A stretch of DNA of 64,000 bases from Rhinopomastus cyanomelas (GCA_013400115.1 VXBP01004069.1:186001-250000); one strand, 5' to 3'; positions 1 to 12,501 are shown, counted from the first letter of the stretch. Program-made: numbers and translations. Notes: generated from the sequence alone by a model not told the origin.

Positions 1-1195
1 TTCCATCACATGGAACTGAGTGAAGACATCATTTCAGTCTGAGAGAAGTCTGAACCTGGAGCCAAACATTGCAACACTTGAGTCCTTCCCTCTCTGTGAC
101 AGGTAATCAAACCCAAATTCCACACCATACTAAGGCAGGGGCCATGGGACCTGTTGGGTCCACAAGTGACAGCACATTTGGAAAGGTATTGCCGAGAGGC
201 AAGTGAATGCTTGATAAGGCATTCCAGATTTAAGGAGATTTAAGAAGATAAGCATACCCTTTCCCAGGATTTCTGCGCAGATCTTGCCCACAGAGCCCCA
301 CAGCAGCTTTCAACCGTGTCCCCAACCCCAACATTTGTCCTTAGCAGCAGAACTCACTATGGCAATACTAAATGGCAAAGCTTAACTAGATCACAAAGCA
401 GGAGGGAAAGGACAACAGCCTGTGTGTTATGGGAGTCTGGCAGTTTCCTTTTAGAGTATTTATTAGGATATTGTCCAAAGAGTCCTTTGCTGTTTATGGC
501 ACACCGTAAATACCATCTGTGTCTCCTCGCCTCCCAAAACAGTGAGCTGTTCTGTGCAGTGGTGCTGTTTGCAGGTCATCTTGATAACCTGCCTCACAGG
601 AAGAAGAGACAAAAATAGATCTCTCCATTTAAAAAAAAATCTCTTTATTTGCCCTAAGCACTGATATTTTACCTCTATTGATGTAATCAAACACCACGTT
701 GACAGCGTGTGAAAAGTCTAAAATAAAGACTCTCTTAATCTGGAAATCAGCACCTGGAAGTGTGCAATCCAGGGTATCTGAAACAGGGAGAGAGTAGAGC
801 TTGTATCCAGTATACTGATGCATTGTTCAAGACACCCAGCCTTGGTGAGGGCCACTGACATCGGTAGAAGAGAGCTGCTCTGCAAAGAGATGTGTACATA
901 ACAGAAGGTTTTTTTCTGGCTAATCTCCTTTTTCTCATCTGGACTTCTACTATATCTGAATTTTGAGGTCTGTTGTTGGATGTCTGTTCCTCCCCAGAGG
1001 CTGCTGTATCTCCAGAAACGACAGAAGCATCTGCTGTGTATGCTTAGATTAAATAGACGGTATATGAGGAGCTCTGTGTGGACTTCACTGAGCATGACAC
1101 AGTTTCGAAGGTGTCTGCAGAGGTCCTGAAGTCTCTTGTATAATGCTATTACACAAGAGCCTTACTCTCAAAACAACTTGAACCTGGTAGCGTTT
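1..1195. other. Intergenic, no gene seen
   Basis: No open frame in this stretch resembles a known protein, and I see no repeat family beyond a short poly-A run near 630. It is ordinary non-coding DNA far upstream of IGFBP5. Confidence 0.6.
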
Positions 1196-1380
1196 TCCAA
1201 TATCCCATAACCCAGGGGGGTTGTGGAGTCTCCCTCACTGGAGATACTCAAGACCCGACTGGATGTGTTCCTGTGTGACTTGGTCTAGGTGATCCTGCTG
1301 TGGCAGGCGGATTGGACTAGATGATCTTTCGAGGTCCCTTCCAATCCGTAGTGATTCTCTGATTCTATGGTTCTATGATT
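1196..1380 (+). repeat. CR1 LINE 3' end fragment
   Basis: The segment carries the end of the CR1 ORF2 coding strand (the part reading roughly VVESPSLEILKTRLDVFLCDLV), then the 3' UTR with TGGACTAGATGATCTTTCGA and GGTCCCTTCCAATCC, and ends in degenerate ATTCTATG-type units at about 1353-1380. That tail fixes the orientation as plus. It is a 5'-truncated copy, as is usual for CR1, and cannot move by itself. Confidence 0.9.
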
Positions 1381-2917
1381 GTTAGCAGGGTGTTCTTGTT
1401 CATACACAAAGTCATAACTGTCACTTTGATTTGAAGGCTTCATTTAGATAGACAGGGAAAAAACTAGGCAAAGCATTCAGAGATGGCAGCAGCTTATATG
1501 TAAAGCGACACAGCCAGGCCAAAAACAAGAGACAAACGTTCAGGCAAAAGTATGACTTTTCTCTGAAGCAATGAAATTTTAGTTGATGGCAAAACCTCCA
1601 GCATGGGAAATATTTTGCTGAAAATTAAGCATGTTTTTTCTGTCTGGCACACTGAAACAGGGTTGAGTTCATGGAAATCCTCAAGTTTCAGTGTTGCAGA
1701 AATAAATAATTAGAGGTGTCCCTTCCAACTTTATAACTGGTGAATCCAAGACCCTCCAAAAACAATGTCTACAAGGGATCATATGGAAGGTCAGCAGTAG
1801 ATATCTTAAGTACCCAGTTAAAGGAGATCACCTCTTCAGTGTTAACTAATCCCAGTGAACAGTTGACAAATGAGAGTATTTAAGAACTACTTACAGCCGT
1901 TATTCAAAAGTGAAGAACAAATTGTTTTTCAAAACTCAGTATTGCTTCACAACTGATCAGAGCTGAGGAAAAAGATGAAAAACGGTCAGATGAGATACTA
2001 TGAACTAGTTTTCCTTCTCTGAAAATGTCTAATCAACATAGCACAATTAAGAAACACGTCACCCTCCAAGGAAAGACTGAGACTGCAGGACAGAAAACTC
2101 TGTGGGCAATTTGGGTATTAAAAAAAAAGTAAGATCGCACAAAAATCTCTGATGTCCCCGTATTGTTTGCACGGGGACTAAGTTGTTCCATACACGAGTC
2201 CTTGTTTAGATTGTTTGCTGCCATCCTCAAGAGAAGATATTGCAGTGGAAGGGGAGAATGAACTAACACACTCTAAACCATTCCTTAGTCTCTTAACTTC
2301 ATGTCATGGTAAGTAATGAGTTTGGTACTACATCATGGCAATGTTATGACAGAAAGCAAAGCCTTTCTGACCTCTAATTAATCCTGTCTTCTCTGAGAGC
2401 TTTGTTTCTGGCTTCACTGGGGACATGTGTGTGTAACTTTAGATGATATCTGAAGGCATTTCAGATGTTTGCCAAAAATGTGCTTCATATTTATGCTAGA
2501 TTTTGTTGCTCCCTTCCATCCGAAATAATTTTGGGAAAGGTGGAGAAAACTCAGGTGGAAAATCCCTTCATATATCCTGATTCCCAGAGTAACAAACTTC
2601 AAAATAATTATAAAAAATGCCACTACTGCATGACTTGAGTCAGCTGAAACGTAAAGCTGTGTTTGGGATTACTGCAGCCACTTAAACTGGAGACAGAGAG
2701 ACAAGACAATTGCGCACTGCAGGAAAGAGCCGGCTATCTCAGATCAAAGGGAGGAGAAGAGCAAGCCAGTTTATGCAACTAAATCGTAGAAATGAGAAAT
2801 TAAAGAAGCCCATGGAGTAATTAGACCAAGCACATGTACTGAAGTTTATGGAAAAACTTATGCTGATTCATGGAAGAAAAGAGTCCCATTTCCTGTTGGT
2901 CTACAAAATATCTTCAG
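1381..2917. other. Intergenic, no gene seen
   Basis: AT-leaning non-coding sequence. I see no protein-like frame, no RNA gene and no repeat that I recognise. Confidence 0.55.
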
Positions 2918-2939
2918 ATCATAGAATCATAGAATCAAT
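2918..2939 (-). repeat. CR1 tail remnant (tiny)
   Basis: Two CATAGAAT units in a row at 2920-2937 are the reverse complement of the CR1 terminal octamer. No CR1 body follows, so this is either the last scrap of a minus-strand copy or chance. Confidence 0.45.
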
Positions 2940-3519
2940 ATTAGCCAGTTTCTGTCAATGTTTCTTCCACCTGTATTGTTCCTGTCCCTCTCAGAATGTC
3001 TGAGACATTTGTCTGTCACCTGGCCAGTGAATGGTTGATCCCTAATTTATTTTACTCTTAATTCCATCAAGTTTCAATTGATGTGAAGACCGATGAAGCA
3101 GGATGATTAGGGGAGAGTTGCTTTGCACACTACAGGATCACTCATGCATTCAGTTTTCTAAAGTCAGAGTTAAAAATAGAGTAGGATTAGAAACTCCTTG
3201 AGTTGCCCCTCACTGGACTCGTACATCTATCCTCTCAGATGTCAGAGAAAGGCAGACCTTGACCACGCTCTCCAGATTTTTTAAGCTTTGTGCATTATGA
3301 CCAGCAGCAATTGAGAACAACCTTATGCTTGTGGGGCTAGAGGAGATTTCTGCTGGCATGTGGTAGTCAAGGAGTTACCGCTGAACAGCAGCAAGGCCAC
3401 AGCTCTATCCAGCAATATCTTGACTCTCTAGGGGCAGGGCTGGAGCAGCTGCAGTGAGTGGGTCATTCTCCAGCATCCCATAAAATAGCTAGGCCAGGCT
3501 GTTGACATGCTTTCTATTT
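2940..3519. other. Intergenic, no gene seen
   Basis: Non-coding sequence between two CR1 pieces. Nothing recognised. Confidence 0.5.
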
Positions 3520-3880
3520 GACTGAGGGGGAGAAGTCTTGATCTCATTAATGCTTTTAAATATCTAAAGGGCAAGTGTCAGGAGAATGGAACTAGACTCT
3601 CTTTGGTAGGGCCCAGCAACAGGACAAGGGGCAATGGTCACAGACTAGAACAGAGGAAGTTCCACATCAACCTGAGAAGGAACTTCTTCACAGTGAGGGT
3701 GATGGAGCACTGGAACAGGTTGCCCAGGGTGGTTGTGGAGTCTCCTTCACTGGAGATGTTCAAGGCCCGTCTGGATGTGTTCCTGTGTGACTTGGTCTAG
3801 GTGATCCTGCTGTGTCAGGGGGATTGGACTGGATGATCTTTCGAGGTCCCTTCCGATCCATAATGATTCTGTGATTCTGT
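3520..3880 (+). repeat. CR1 LINE 3' fragment
   Basis: The plus strand carries the end of CR1 ORF2. A frame at about 3603-3800 reads in pieces GNGHRLEQRKFHINLRRNFF, then VRVMEHWNRLPRVVVESPSL, and ends in FLCDLV at a stop codon, as CR1 does. It continues through the 3' UTR (GGATTGGACTGGATGATC) to a GATTCTGTGATTCTGT tail at 3864-3879. The copy is 5'-truncated to about 360 bp, with no reverse-transcriptase core. A second CR1 piece in the same orientation starts about 15 bp further on. Confidence 0.93.
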
Positions 3881-3895
3881 AAATGTAAGAAAAAA

Positions 3896-4081
3896 CTGAG
3901 GATAACAGAGCACTGGAACAGACTGCCCAGTGAAGTTGCAGAATCTCCTTCTCTGGAGACATTCAAATCCAACTTAAATGTTTTCTTGTGTGATCTTCTC
4001 TAGGTGATCCTGCTCTGACAGTGTGGGGATTGGATAAAAGATCTTCAGGGGTCCTTTCCAACCTCTACCATTCTGTGATCT
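3896..4081 (+). repeat. CR1 LINE 3' fragment, second in tandem
   Basis: It starts inside the same ORF2 region (GAGCACTGGAACAGACTGCC at about 3908), runs through TCTAGGTGATCCTGCTCTGA and ends at CATTCTGTGATCT near 4080. It is more diverged from the neighbouring copy at 3520 than that copy is from the common CR1 pattern, so the two are probably separate insertions rather than a duplication of one. Confidence 0.88.
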
Positions 4082-7000
4082 TTGGGATCTACAAACCCGT
4101 CTTTGGACAGGGACCAAGACCAGGCTGGAGAAACCTCTGAACCTTTGGTGTCATATGGGAAACTTCTCTGTATCTTCTCTGTTTGGTAGTTCTGGTCAAG
4201 TGTACTTTCATAGTAATAGTGAGGGAGCAGTAGATAGCAATACAAGGAGCCATAAAACACCTAAAAAATTGTAAATTTTTCCTTGTAGTAGGGATGAACA
4301 GAAAGGGAGAGATTTGAGTCTGGTGGTGTTAAGTTCAGGGTTAGCAAAATCCCCTGAAGCTTCACTAACTGAAGCCCTCTTAGTTCCCCTGTCTCTGGGG
4401 AACCTCTACCTTTCATGGTCTTTGCTGTCTTTGGATTCCTCACACAAGTGTAAGGAGAGAAGCATAAACTTCGACAAGGGGCAATTGTTTGCCTGTTTTC
4501 CCCCCGCTTTGTCCGAGTCTGTTTCATACATCTTCTCTTTGTTGCTTGCTTGGAACAGTTGCATTCCCATGAGTTGTTCAATGTTGCTACGTTGCATGGC
4601 TTGACCTGAAGCGTCTGGTCCTGTCCATGCAATGGTCCAGCTCTATCCCTTCTCAGGCATATAAACCAGGATCCTGCTAGCTTTCAGCTCCCTCTACAGC
4701 TGACAGAAAGATAAGCCATCCGAGGGTTCCGCAGGTCACCTGAGGCACAGCCAGAAGACCCTGACCTTTCTTCAGTCACTGAATGAGGAGCTCATCTTGT
4801 CGCGCTGCTAACCTAGGCTGCTCATTTACCCGCTGAAATTCAGGGAAATCCCAATATAAGGGGTGGAAACGAGCAGGGAGCAGCTGAGAGAGAAAGTGCT
4901 TCTGCCAAGGCAATGAGATGCGATGAGGAGACACTCGAAAAGGATTTATGTTTCTGCTTAGGGCTCAAGAAGAGAGAGGGCATTTTCAAGTACTCTTCTT
5001 CCCTTGCTGCAGGAGTCAGAAAGAGGAGCCACCTGAGAACGTGAGGAGACAAAAGAGGTAAAAGGGGGAAGTAGCAGGGGATGGTACTCAGCTTCAGAGT
5101 CATTTGTGGGGCTCCAATCTCAAATGATAACATGAAGAGCGAGCAATGACATGTTCATATGTTTTTCACAGATGGTTACAGTCTCTGCTGGTGCAGCAGA
5201 ATTGCCCTCTCCACAGAGTGACAGCATGTCAAATAATGGCGTTGTCTCTACCATTTTAACGTTGCCTTCGTGTACCTCTGGTCTTTTCTGGCTCACACAT
5301 CACACCAAATGAATAAATGCTTTAGGGCAAGCTAGGCAAGGGGCTTCTAGAGTGCATAGAGATACAAAACTAGCGTATAGGAAACCGCAGCCATTCGCCT
5401 ACATTTTTGTCAAGAAAACTATTCTTCAGTTTCCTGGATCCTGCTTGTGTGTTGCCTTCCTTAACCCACTCAGAAAATCTGACAGGTTATATTTCGCACC
5501 CAGGAACAGTTTGAACTACTTCTGTTTTCCATTAGGAAGCCATCAGGTAGCAGTTTCGGTAGCAACAGTTCCCTTGAGTTCGCAAAGAGACCAGTTGTCA
5601 GAAATATTAAGCATTTGTGACTTCTGATGAGTTGAAAATGAACAATGTACTTGGCACAAGCTATCTTATTCTCCAACATTTGGGCATTTCTCTTGCTTCC
5701 TTCATAAGGCTGGTCCTTTTAGATGAGTGGATCACGCAATGGAATGAAATTTGTCTTAGTTTGGTTTTGCTCACTTTTTTACCATTTTTGCGTTTAGGCT
5801 GCAACTTTTATTGTTTCGCATTCAGAAGACCAGTTAAACTGACTGTCTTCCACTACCCTGCTTGCGTGCCTTCCTAAGGTATCTCTTCCTCGTGCTCCAA
5901 CAAAAAGGCACAACATTACCCAAGCAGCAGGGACATAGCCAGCTAACTGAAGGAGGGTGAGAAATTTTTGGGAGATCTGAAAGTGGCAACTAGGAAAATT
6001 TGTGGTGAAACTGCAGAGAGAAAGATAGAGTCTTTCTAAGCCAAGGACATTTTTCCAGGCTGGGAAAACATCTCTCCCCAGGACAAGAGTTTTGTTCTCC
6101 AGCTGCTTGATTTTTTTCCTGTGGTTATAACGGAGAATTTGAATCTGTGGCACTTGTAAGCCTTACATCTTCTTTCAGGAATTAAACACACTAAAAATTA
6201 TTAATTTAATTTCACTGGCAGAGTGCTGCTCCAAGAGCTTACTGGCAGCCCACCTTGCTGTCTGACATTTCTGTGGTCAAAAGCAACAACCAACACCAGT
6301 CACCAGCAAGCAGGTCTCAGCATCCCAGGAGCAGGATTTCGTTAAGGAGTGCCATGGCTCACTGCATGGGTGTCTCTCACCTCCATTCTGTTTGAAGCAA
6401 GACAGTCAAGAGGAAGAGCCAGCAGGCCAATCAACACCACAGCCTATTGGGAAGATAGGAATAATTATTTAAACCAGCCTAGAATTACTCATTGGCATGC
6501 ATCTAATTAACAAATTCCGTTTATTCCTGTAACTATTGTGCAACAATTAGTGGGTGTTAAATTGAGCTCTTCTGCCGGCAATTTCAATGGTGTAATTTTG
6601 CCAAGATGTCTTTGTTTTGCCTGCAGTGCCTGGTGCCACTGAGAATAGTCTGGAGATGGTCAGAGCATTTCAACTAAATTTGCTGAAAAGTACTGGTCCC
6701 TCAAAGCCTGGGGCAGTTTTGGGAGAAGGACAAAGTGACATCAAGCAAGTTTTTTTTTCTGGCCAGATTCTGCTGGTCACTTCAGACAAGAGGAGACATC
6801 TAAATAAAAGCACAGAGCTGAAAACAGATGTTCTGACAAAACTATGCTTCACATGCATGTTGAGTTGTTCGTTTGATTTTTGGAGGGTTTGGTGGGGTTT
6901 TTTTAATGTTGATCCTGCTCCAGGGCAGAGTGAAAAAACAAATTTCAAAACATTGAAAGATTTCGCAAATATTAATTATCTTCCTCTGGCAATGCAAGTG

Positions 7001-7264
7001 TGCCCACCCTGGGGTGCAGAAATGCTCTTCAGGCTTGGAGAAGGAGCAAACCCCACTGAGACCACAAGGCTCTACCTCTAACTGCTGCACCCAGTGCCAA
7101 AGACATTGCAAGGCTTTGAAGTCATGGTGGTCACCATATCCTGAAAAATTGGATGGCCATAAGATGCTATTCCTTCCCTGCTATATTCAGCTTCCAGGAG
7201 TCAACCTCATCTTGCAGCTGCAGGGGGTGTGGCCTGGGCAGATTTCTCTCTTCACTGTGATACC
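4082..7264. other. Intergenic, no gene seen
   Basis: A long non-coding stretch between CR1 copies. The longest open frames (about 120-155 codons) show no domain, signal or family resemblance. The one part that stands out is the AT-rich block near 6440-6610, listed separately. Confidence 0.55.
6440..6610. promoter_or_regulatory. Candidate conserved non-coding element
   Basis: The block is dense in homeodomain-type and POU-type words: AATAATTATTTAAA, TCTAATTAACAAA next to CATGCATC, CAACAATTAG, GTTAAATTGAG and ATGGTGTAATTTTG. It has no long homopolymer and no repeat signature. This composition is typical of ancient developmental enhancers in gene deserts. The call rests only on word content; I could not align it to another species. 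Confidence 0.3.
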
Positions 7265-7990
7265 CAGATAAAGAATCAGAGAATCACAGAATCGTTCAGG
7301 TTGGAAAAGACCCTACCATCAACCATCCACCCTACTCTACAAGTTCGTCCCTAAACCAGATCCCCCAACACCACATCTAAGCGACTTTTAAACACATCCA
7401 GGGATGGTGACTAAATCACTGCCCTGGGCAGCCCATTCCAGGGCCTGACCACTCTCTCCAGGAAGAACTTTTTCCTGATGTCTGTATGTAAACCTACGCT
7501 GTTGAAGCTTGAAGCCCTTCCCTCTGGTTCTGTCGCTAATGACCTGTGAGGAGAGACCAGCACCAACATCTCTACAATGTCCTTTCAAATAATTGTAGAG
7601 GTGTCCCCTTAGCCTCCTCTTCCTCAAACTAAACAGCCCCAGTTCTCTCAAACTCTCCTCATAAGATTTGTTCTCCAGGCCCTTCACCAGATTCACTGCC
7701 CTCCTCTGCACTCGCTCCAGCACCCCAATGTCTCCTTTGTACTGAGGTGCCCAAAATTGGACCCAGTCCTCAAGGTGCAGCCTCACAAGTGCAGAGTGCA
7801 GGGGGACAACCACCTCCCTATTCCTGCTGGACACAAGTTTCTAATCCAGGCCAGGATGCCGTTGGCCTTCTTGGCCACCTGGGCACACTGCTGGCTCATA
7901 TTCAGCTGTCTGTCAGTTAGAACCCCCAGATCCTTTTCTGCTTTCCAGCTCCTGAAGCTGTAGGTAACAACATGGGCCAAGAACAACCTC
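7265..7990 (-). repeat. CR1 LINE 3' fragment, about 0.73 kb
   Basis: On the minus strand the sequence reads through the C-terminal part of CR1 ORF2. One frame gives EKDLGVLTDRQLNMSQQCAQ and another NREVVVPLHSALVRLHLE followed by VQRRAVNLVKGLENKSYEES, so a frameshift lies near 7834. The 3' UTR follows and the element ends at GATTCTGTGATTCTCTGATT (plus-strand 7272-7291). The catalytic reverse-transcriptase core is missing through 5' truncation. The 3' UTR matches the fragment at 27956 closely, so the two belong to one subfamily. Confidence 0.93.
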
Positions 7991-8672
7991 ACCAACCAAA
8001 AAGGAGGCTGACATGAGACTTTTTCCTCTGTGCTAGACCTTGGTTGTCCTATTTACAATACAGTCCCTAGGTTTTGTCTCACACAGGGAATTCCAGAGCC
8101 AGACTTGACTGTGACTGTGTAAGCCAGATCCCAAAGCAAAGACTGAGCTGTGGCTGTAGGTATTTCACTTTATCAGACATCATGGGGGCTACTAGAGAAC
8201 TTTACCCAAGCTACAGCTCCATGTATGTCCCTTTCCTCATGGCCGAGCTCTCTGACACTGGGAGATCAGATAAATAAATGGATAAACAGGAAACAAAGTC
8301 CTGGTACCAGATTTATTTTGCACGGGCCTCGCCAGGGTCCTGCTACTTCTAGCTGAAGGTGGCTGCCAACACAAGACATCACATCCTTCATCATTTCCCT
8401 GAGGTGTTTCCCTTTATTTATCAGTTTCCATCTTGGCTAGGTTGAGCCTAACCTGCTTTATATGGATTTGTAGTGCTCTTATCTCCAAAGATCTTGGCTG
8501 CTCTCAGGGCCTTATTTTTTCTAGTGTGAAACAGTCCTACAACATTTGTCGGCCATTTAGGGCACTTGCTACTTTTCCCTTTGACCATCTTTGCTCTCTT
8601 CCACTCGCTTTTTACGTCTCTCCTATAAATAAAAAGGTCCCTCAGATATCCAAAGTGTTGCTTGAAAAAGAG

Positions 8673-8712
8673 GTGGGGGGAACTGGCTTGGGGGGGTGGA
8701 GGGGGGAATGGG
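8673..8712 (+). other. G-rich tract, possible G-quadruplex
   Basis: Runs of 6, 7, 6 and 3 guanines occur within 40 bp, separated by short linkers, which meets the usual four-run pattern for a G-quadruplex on the plus strand. No gene is adjacent, so any role is unknown. Confidence 0.55.
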
Positions 8713-8754
8713 TCATTATAGAAAAGGCCAGGTGCTTGGCATGTCCCCAGCTTG

Positions 8755-8890
8755 TGAAGGTGGGAGCTGTCACGAGTCTGAAAAATATCAGTGTGGGAGT
8801 TATAAATAAAAGCTTTAAAGCCAGGGTTTTAGAAAGTCATATTTAAATGCTGCATAATTTATAGCCTGCTGCAAAGATAAGAGTGTGTGA
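8755..8890. promoter_or_regulatory. Candidate conserved non-coding element
   Basis: The block combines TTATAAATAAAAGCTTTAAA, CATATTTAAATGCTGCATAA, TTTATAG and AAAGATAAGA (a good GATA site). It is free of recognisable repeats. The call is by composition only. Confidence 0.22.
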
Positions 8891-9117
8891 GCTCTAGAAG
8901 CCAAGCTAACAAGCCAAGCTTTGCTCTCTCCATCATTGGGCTGTTCTTGTGCATGCGGTGAGGTTCATCTGGATGATTTTATGCATTTGGGTACTGGGCA
9001 TCCAGAATTTTTATTTTTAACCATCCTTCCTCTTTCTGTAGGTTTAAGGTTTACCTGGGTACTGTGGCTGGGTTTCGTCACCTCCTGGTGTCTCAGTATG
9101 AACTGGAAATAAATACC

Positions 9118-9252
9118 AGGGAAGTGGTTGAATTGCTATCCCTGGACTTGTTTAAAAGATTGAGTACGTGGTTTAGGGTTGGGCTAATGGTAGGAATCAT
9201 TGATATTAAAGGTCTTTTCCATTCTAAATGATTCTGTGATTCTACGATCATT
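9118..9252 (+). repeat. CR1 LINE 3' terminal fragment
   Basis: It begins in the end of ORF2/3' UTR (GAAGTGGTTGAATTGCTATC, CCCTGGACTTGTTTAAAAGA), passes AAAGGTCTTTTCCATTCTAA and ends at ATGATTCTGTGATTCTACGA (9229-9248). The wording of the 3' UTR (AAAGGTCTTTTCC) differs from the copies at 1196 and 3520, so it is a different CR1 subfamily. Confidence 0.87.
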
Positions 9253-12200
9253 TGCCTCATAGTGCAAAAACATTGAGCCAGTGGTAAGGGTGTTGTGTTC
9301 AGGTGAGGCAGTGTTGAGACGTAACATGAAGTTCAACAATAAGCAAGCTGGCTCACCGCATGCTCCGTACAAGCAATTTACTCTCTCATTGGAACAACTC
9401 CTCCTCTTTACAACAGGGATTATACTAAGAGGTTGAGAAACTTCTCTCAATAGCAGCTACAAAATGCTTCACTCTTCACTCGCAAAACAAAGCCATACAA
9501 GTGGCAGGGGGTAAGGGCCTGCCCCAAGGAGGGCTGGAATAGTTGCCAAACTGGTATTTACAGTGATTGTTCCATCCAGCCTTGGAAATGCAGCTACCTC
9601 TAGGATGTAACATAGCAGCTGTGCTATCGCCATCCAACAATAATAAACAATGAAAAGCAGAATGGGCTTTCAAGGCAGCTGAGCCTCCTAAGAGGATCTA
9701 GCCCACCACATTATCATTGCTCCCCCTTTTCCCCATGTGTAAACACGTCTGGAAGTCGTGGAATAGAATATAAAATAAAAATAGAATATCAAATAAAAGT
9801 GTCAGAGCTTTAGTTTTAATGGCAAATAGCTGCGGTGCTGATGCCTTCCGTAAAAGATGGTCCAGCGTGTGCTCCACTAGCTGTTCTGCCACCTTGGGGT
9901 TTGCTTCTGTGGTGATAGAGAAGGACTGGTGCCCCCTCTCTGGTCTCTCTCACCTTGCTTCTCTCCAGACATCTGTATCCAAGCCTTGACTTGTTCAGAA
10001 CCTGCTGAGCTGGTGAGATTTAAGAGGATCTCACCGCCCAAAGTGCAGTGGCTTGAGGCTATAGATTTAAACAGAAGCATTAAGCACCCTGCTCTTTAAC
10101 TCATTTCTAATCCATGTATTTAAACTTCAGAGTGGTTTTAAAGCGCAAGAATCAAAGGCAAGAGCAATTCAGAGTTTTCCAGCCTGGCTCTGAGATCTGA
10201 CCTCTGAACGTATCCTGGCTGTCTGTAAAAGTGTACCAGCATAAAAGCACAGTTTATGACAAAGCATCTGGCAGGATTAAAAACTTTCTGGGATGGAATA
10301 CGCTTCTGTCAAGGACCTCTTTGCTATCTCAACTCAGTTGCCCAAAACAGATCTTTCCTCGGGGGGCTTCTAACCCGCCTCAGGGTTTTAGAGAAGAATT
10401 GCTGAGAAGGATATATAGTGATTTGATTAAGGGATAAGTTGGTGGGGTGGGGTTGGGGTAACAGGATTAAAGAGAAAATAAAAAAAGTGGGAAGTAAGTG
10501 TACTGAATGAATCTGTGTAAGGCAAAGTTTGTGGAAGCATTTTGGGGTTCAGATTTTGGGGGCTGTTTGCCTCCTGGTGTGCATGACACCCTCAAGCAGT
10601 CCACAAAGCTGAAAAAGACCGGGTCTCAGAGAAGATGGGAATGGGAAAGATGGAGCTATTGAAAGAGACCAGAGGAAAAGCAGAAGGGCAAGGGGACTGG
10701 TGTGGGCTCCTCACACTGCCAGCCTGCTTACTCCTCCTCCTTGGACAGTGCTTGGGAAATTGTTACCTGATCCCTCCCATCTTTGTTTACAAAGCCAGTC
10801 TGGGTCAATTAATCCCTGTTTTATTTCTTCTCATTCTGTCTGGATAGTCACTATGAAGTAAGTGGTAACCAGTCTCCCAGCCCATGGAGTGAGTCTGTCT
10901 TCTTGTTTCCTGATTCATTGAAGCAGACACCTTAGAAAGGCCAGAAAATATTACCAAAGCCCGGGAGACTCAGTCTTCAGAATAAGGAACCAGTATTTCG
11001 GCCTCAGACGCAAGGTGAGTCTGGGACATGAGACAGAGACAGAGCTGGGTATGAAAAGAGGTCCTTCTGCTGAGGAGCAGTCAGTTCCTGGACGTGCTGC
11101 TGTTTCTCTGGTTTGTCTGAGGGTTTTGTTTTCGGGGTTGTAGGAGTTTCTTTTTTTTAGTTTCCTTTTTTTTTTCCTATTTTTATTTTCACTTGCTGCT
11201 CCTTCACCCCTCCAACCTGAATTGGCTTGACATTAGAAACTGATGTGAAATGAAGAAGCTGCCTGCTAGGACAGCTTCTTCCCTCTTCATGATCCCTCCT
11301 GCATGCCAACTCTCCCACTGTGTTATTACAAGTGTAGTTCGGTGCACTACCATGCTAAGGGCTGTAGAGATTCCAATTAAAAAAAAAAAAGAAAAGAAAA
11401 AAGAAAGGAAGAAACACTGGACAAACAAACTGTTTGTTCATGTACTACTGCTGATGCCTGGTTTCCCACTGACTTCTGTCTGGTGATTAATAAAGACCTC
11501 TGTTTGAAACTTTTCCTGTTCTCAGGACTCTAATTATAAACACATGAACTTGTGCTACCATGTGCCTCTCCGTATCTCTCACTGGGTCCTTGTATCTTAG
11601 AAAATCTTGAAGAACTCTATCATTTGGCCAACAGGTTTGACAGCTGTTTGGAAGGAAACAGATTGGTACAAACAAATACAGACAATACAATTGCTCAAAC
11701 CCAGTTTCCTTAGGAAATTGGGTGAAGAAGATCTTTCCCAAGAAGGATGAGTCCTCCCAAAGAAATTACCTGGCAGCCAAATGTGCTGCAAGATTTTGGG
11801 GTTCTTGTGGTCTGCACTGAGACAACCAGTCAATTCAGATGGACGGGCAGGGGAGTTCAGCTGAACAAACAGACGGTATTAAGCTTAGTCAGCTTAAGCA
11901 ATGCCAACAGGCACTTGAACTGCTTTTTCTCCTATGGCTATACTGCTTGCCAACTATTGAGGCTTGGAAGGCATCTACCCTACATCTCTGCTGGGGTCAG
12001 AAAGTTTTAGGTCAGCTTGTTCAGGCATGAGCTGGAATAAGGAGAACATTTGACTCCATTGGATGGAAGCCCCAATTCAGCGTCCTTATGCTCATCTGCA
12101 TTTTGGAGAGTATATCCCCACAGCAATGTGGTGATGGCTCTGGCTTTGGAAGTAACATATCAATTGGCCTTCCTCCCGAGGGAAATATCAGTGTGAGGTA

Positions 12201-12501
12201 AAGAGGTTCATCTAGGAGCTCAGGCTGTAAAAGTATAACAGGAAGTTTGACAGATATCCTGTAAAAGAGAATCCCAATGAACTTGATTCGGTTTCGAGTC
12301 TGTTCAGCCTGAGCCGCAGCCCTGCCTTTACCTGCAAGGCTGTTGTACCCTCAGCGATGCTCAGTGATAGCTGTGCTGGATGAGGTTCAACTGTTGAACC
12401 AAAGGAGAGACAACTCAAATAGCAGAGAAGAGGAGAGGGAAAAGGGAAAGAGGAAAAGGAAAAGAACAAAGTTTCAGATCACCACTCCAGGGGTCTAGTG
12501 A
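9253..12501. other. Intergenic, no gene seen
   Basis: Non-coding. It contains a G-rich run at 10441-10458, poly-T near 11150-11190 and a purine tract near 11379-11418. No protein-like frame or RNA gene was recognised. Confidence 0.5.
11379..11418 (+). repeat. A-rich/purine simple repeat
   Basis: A run of about 12 adenines continues into AAAAG and AAGG units. There is no element body before it that would make it the tail of a processed copy. Confidence 0.7.

Larger units (their letters stand above)
7991..9117. other. Intergenic, no gene seen
   Basis: Non-coding sequence. It contains a G-rich tract (8673-8712) and an AT-rich candidate element (8755-8890), both listed separately. Confidence 0.5.

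Noticed and set aside
11379..11418. Poly-A tail of a processed pseudogene
   Set aside because: No gene-like sequence precedes the A-run on the plus strand.
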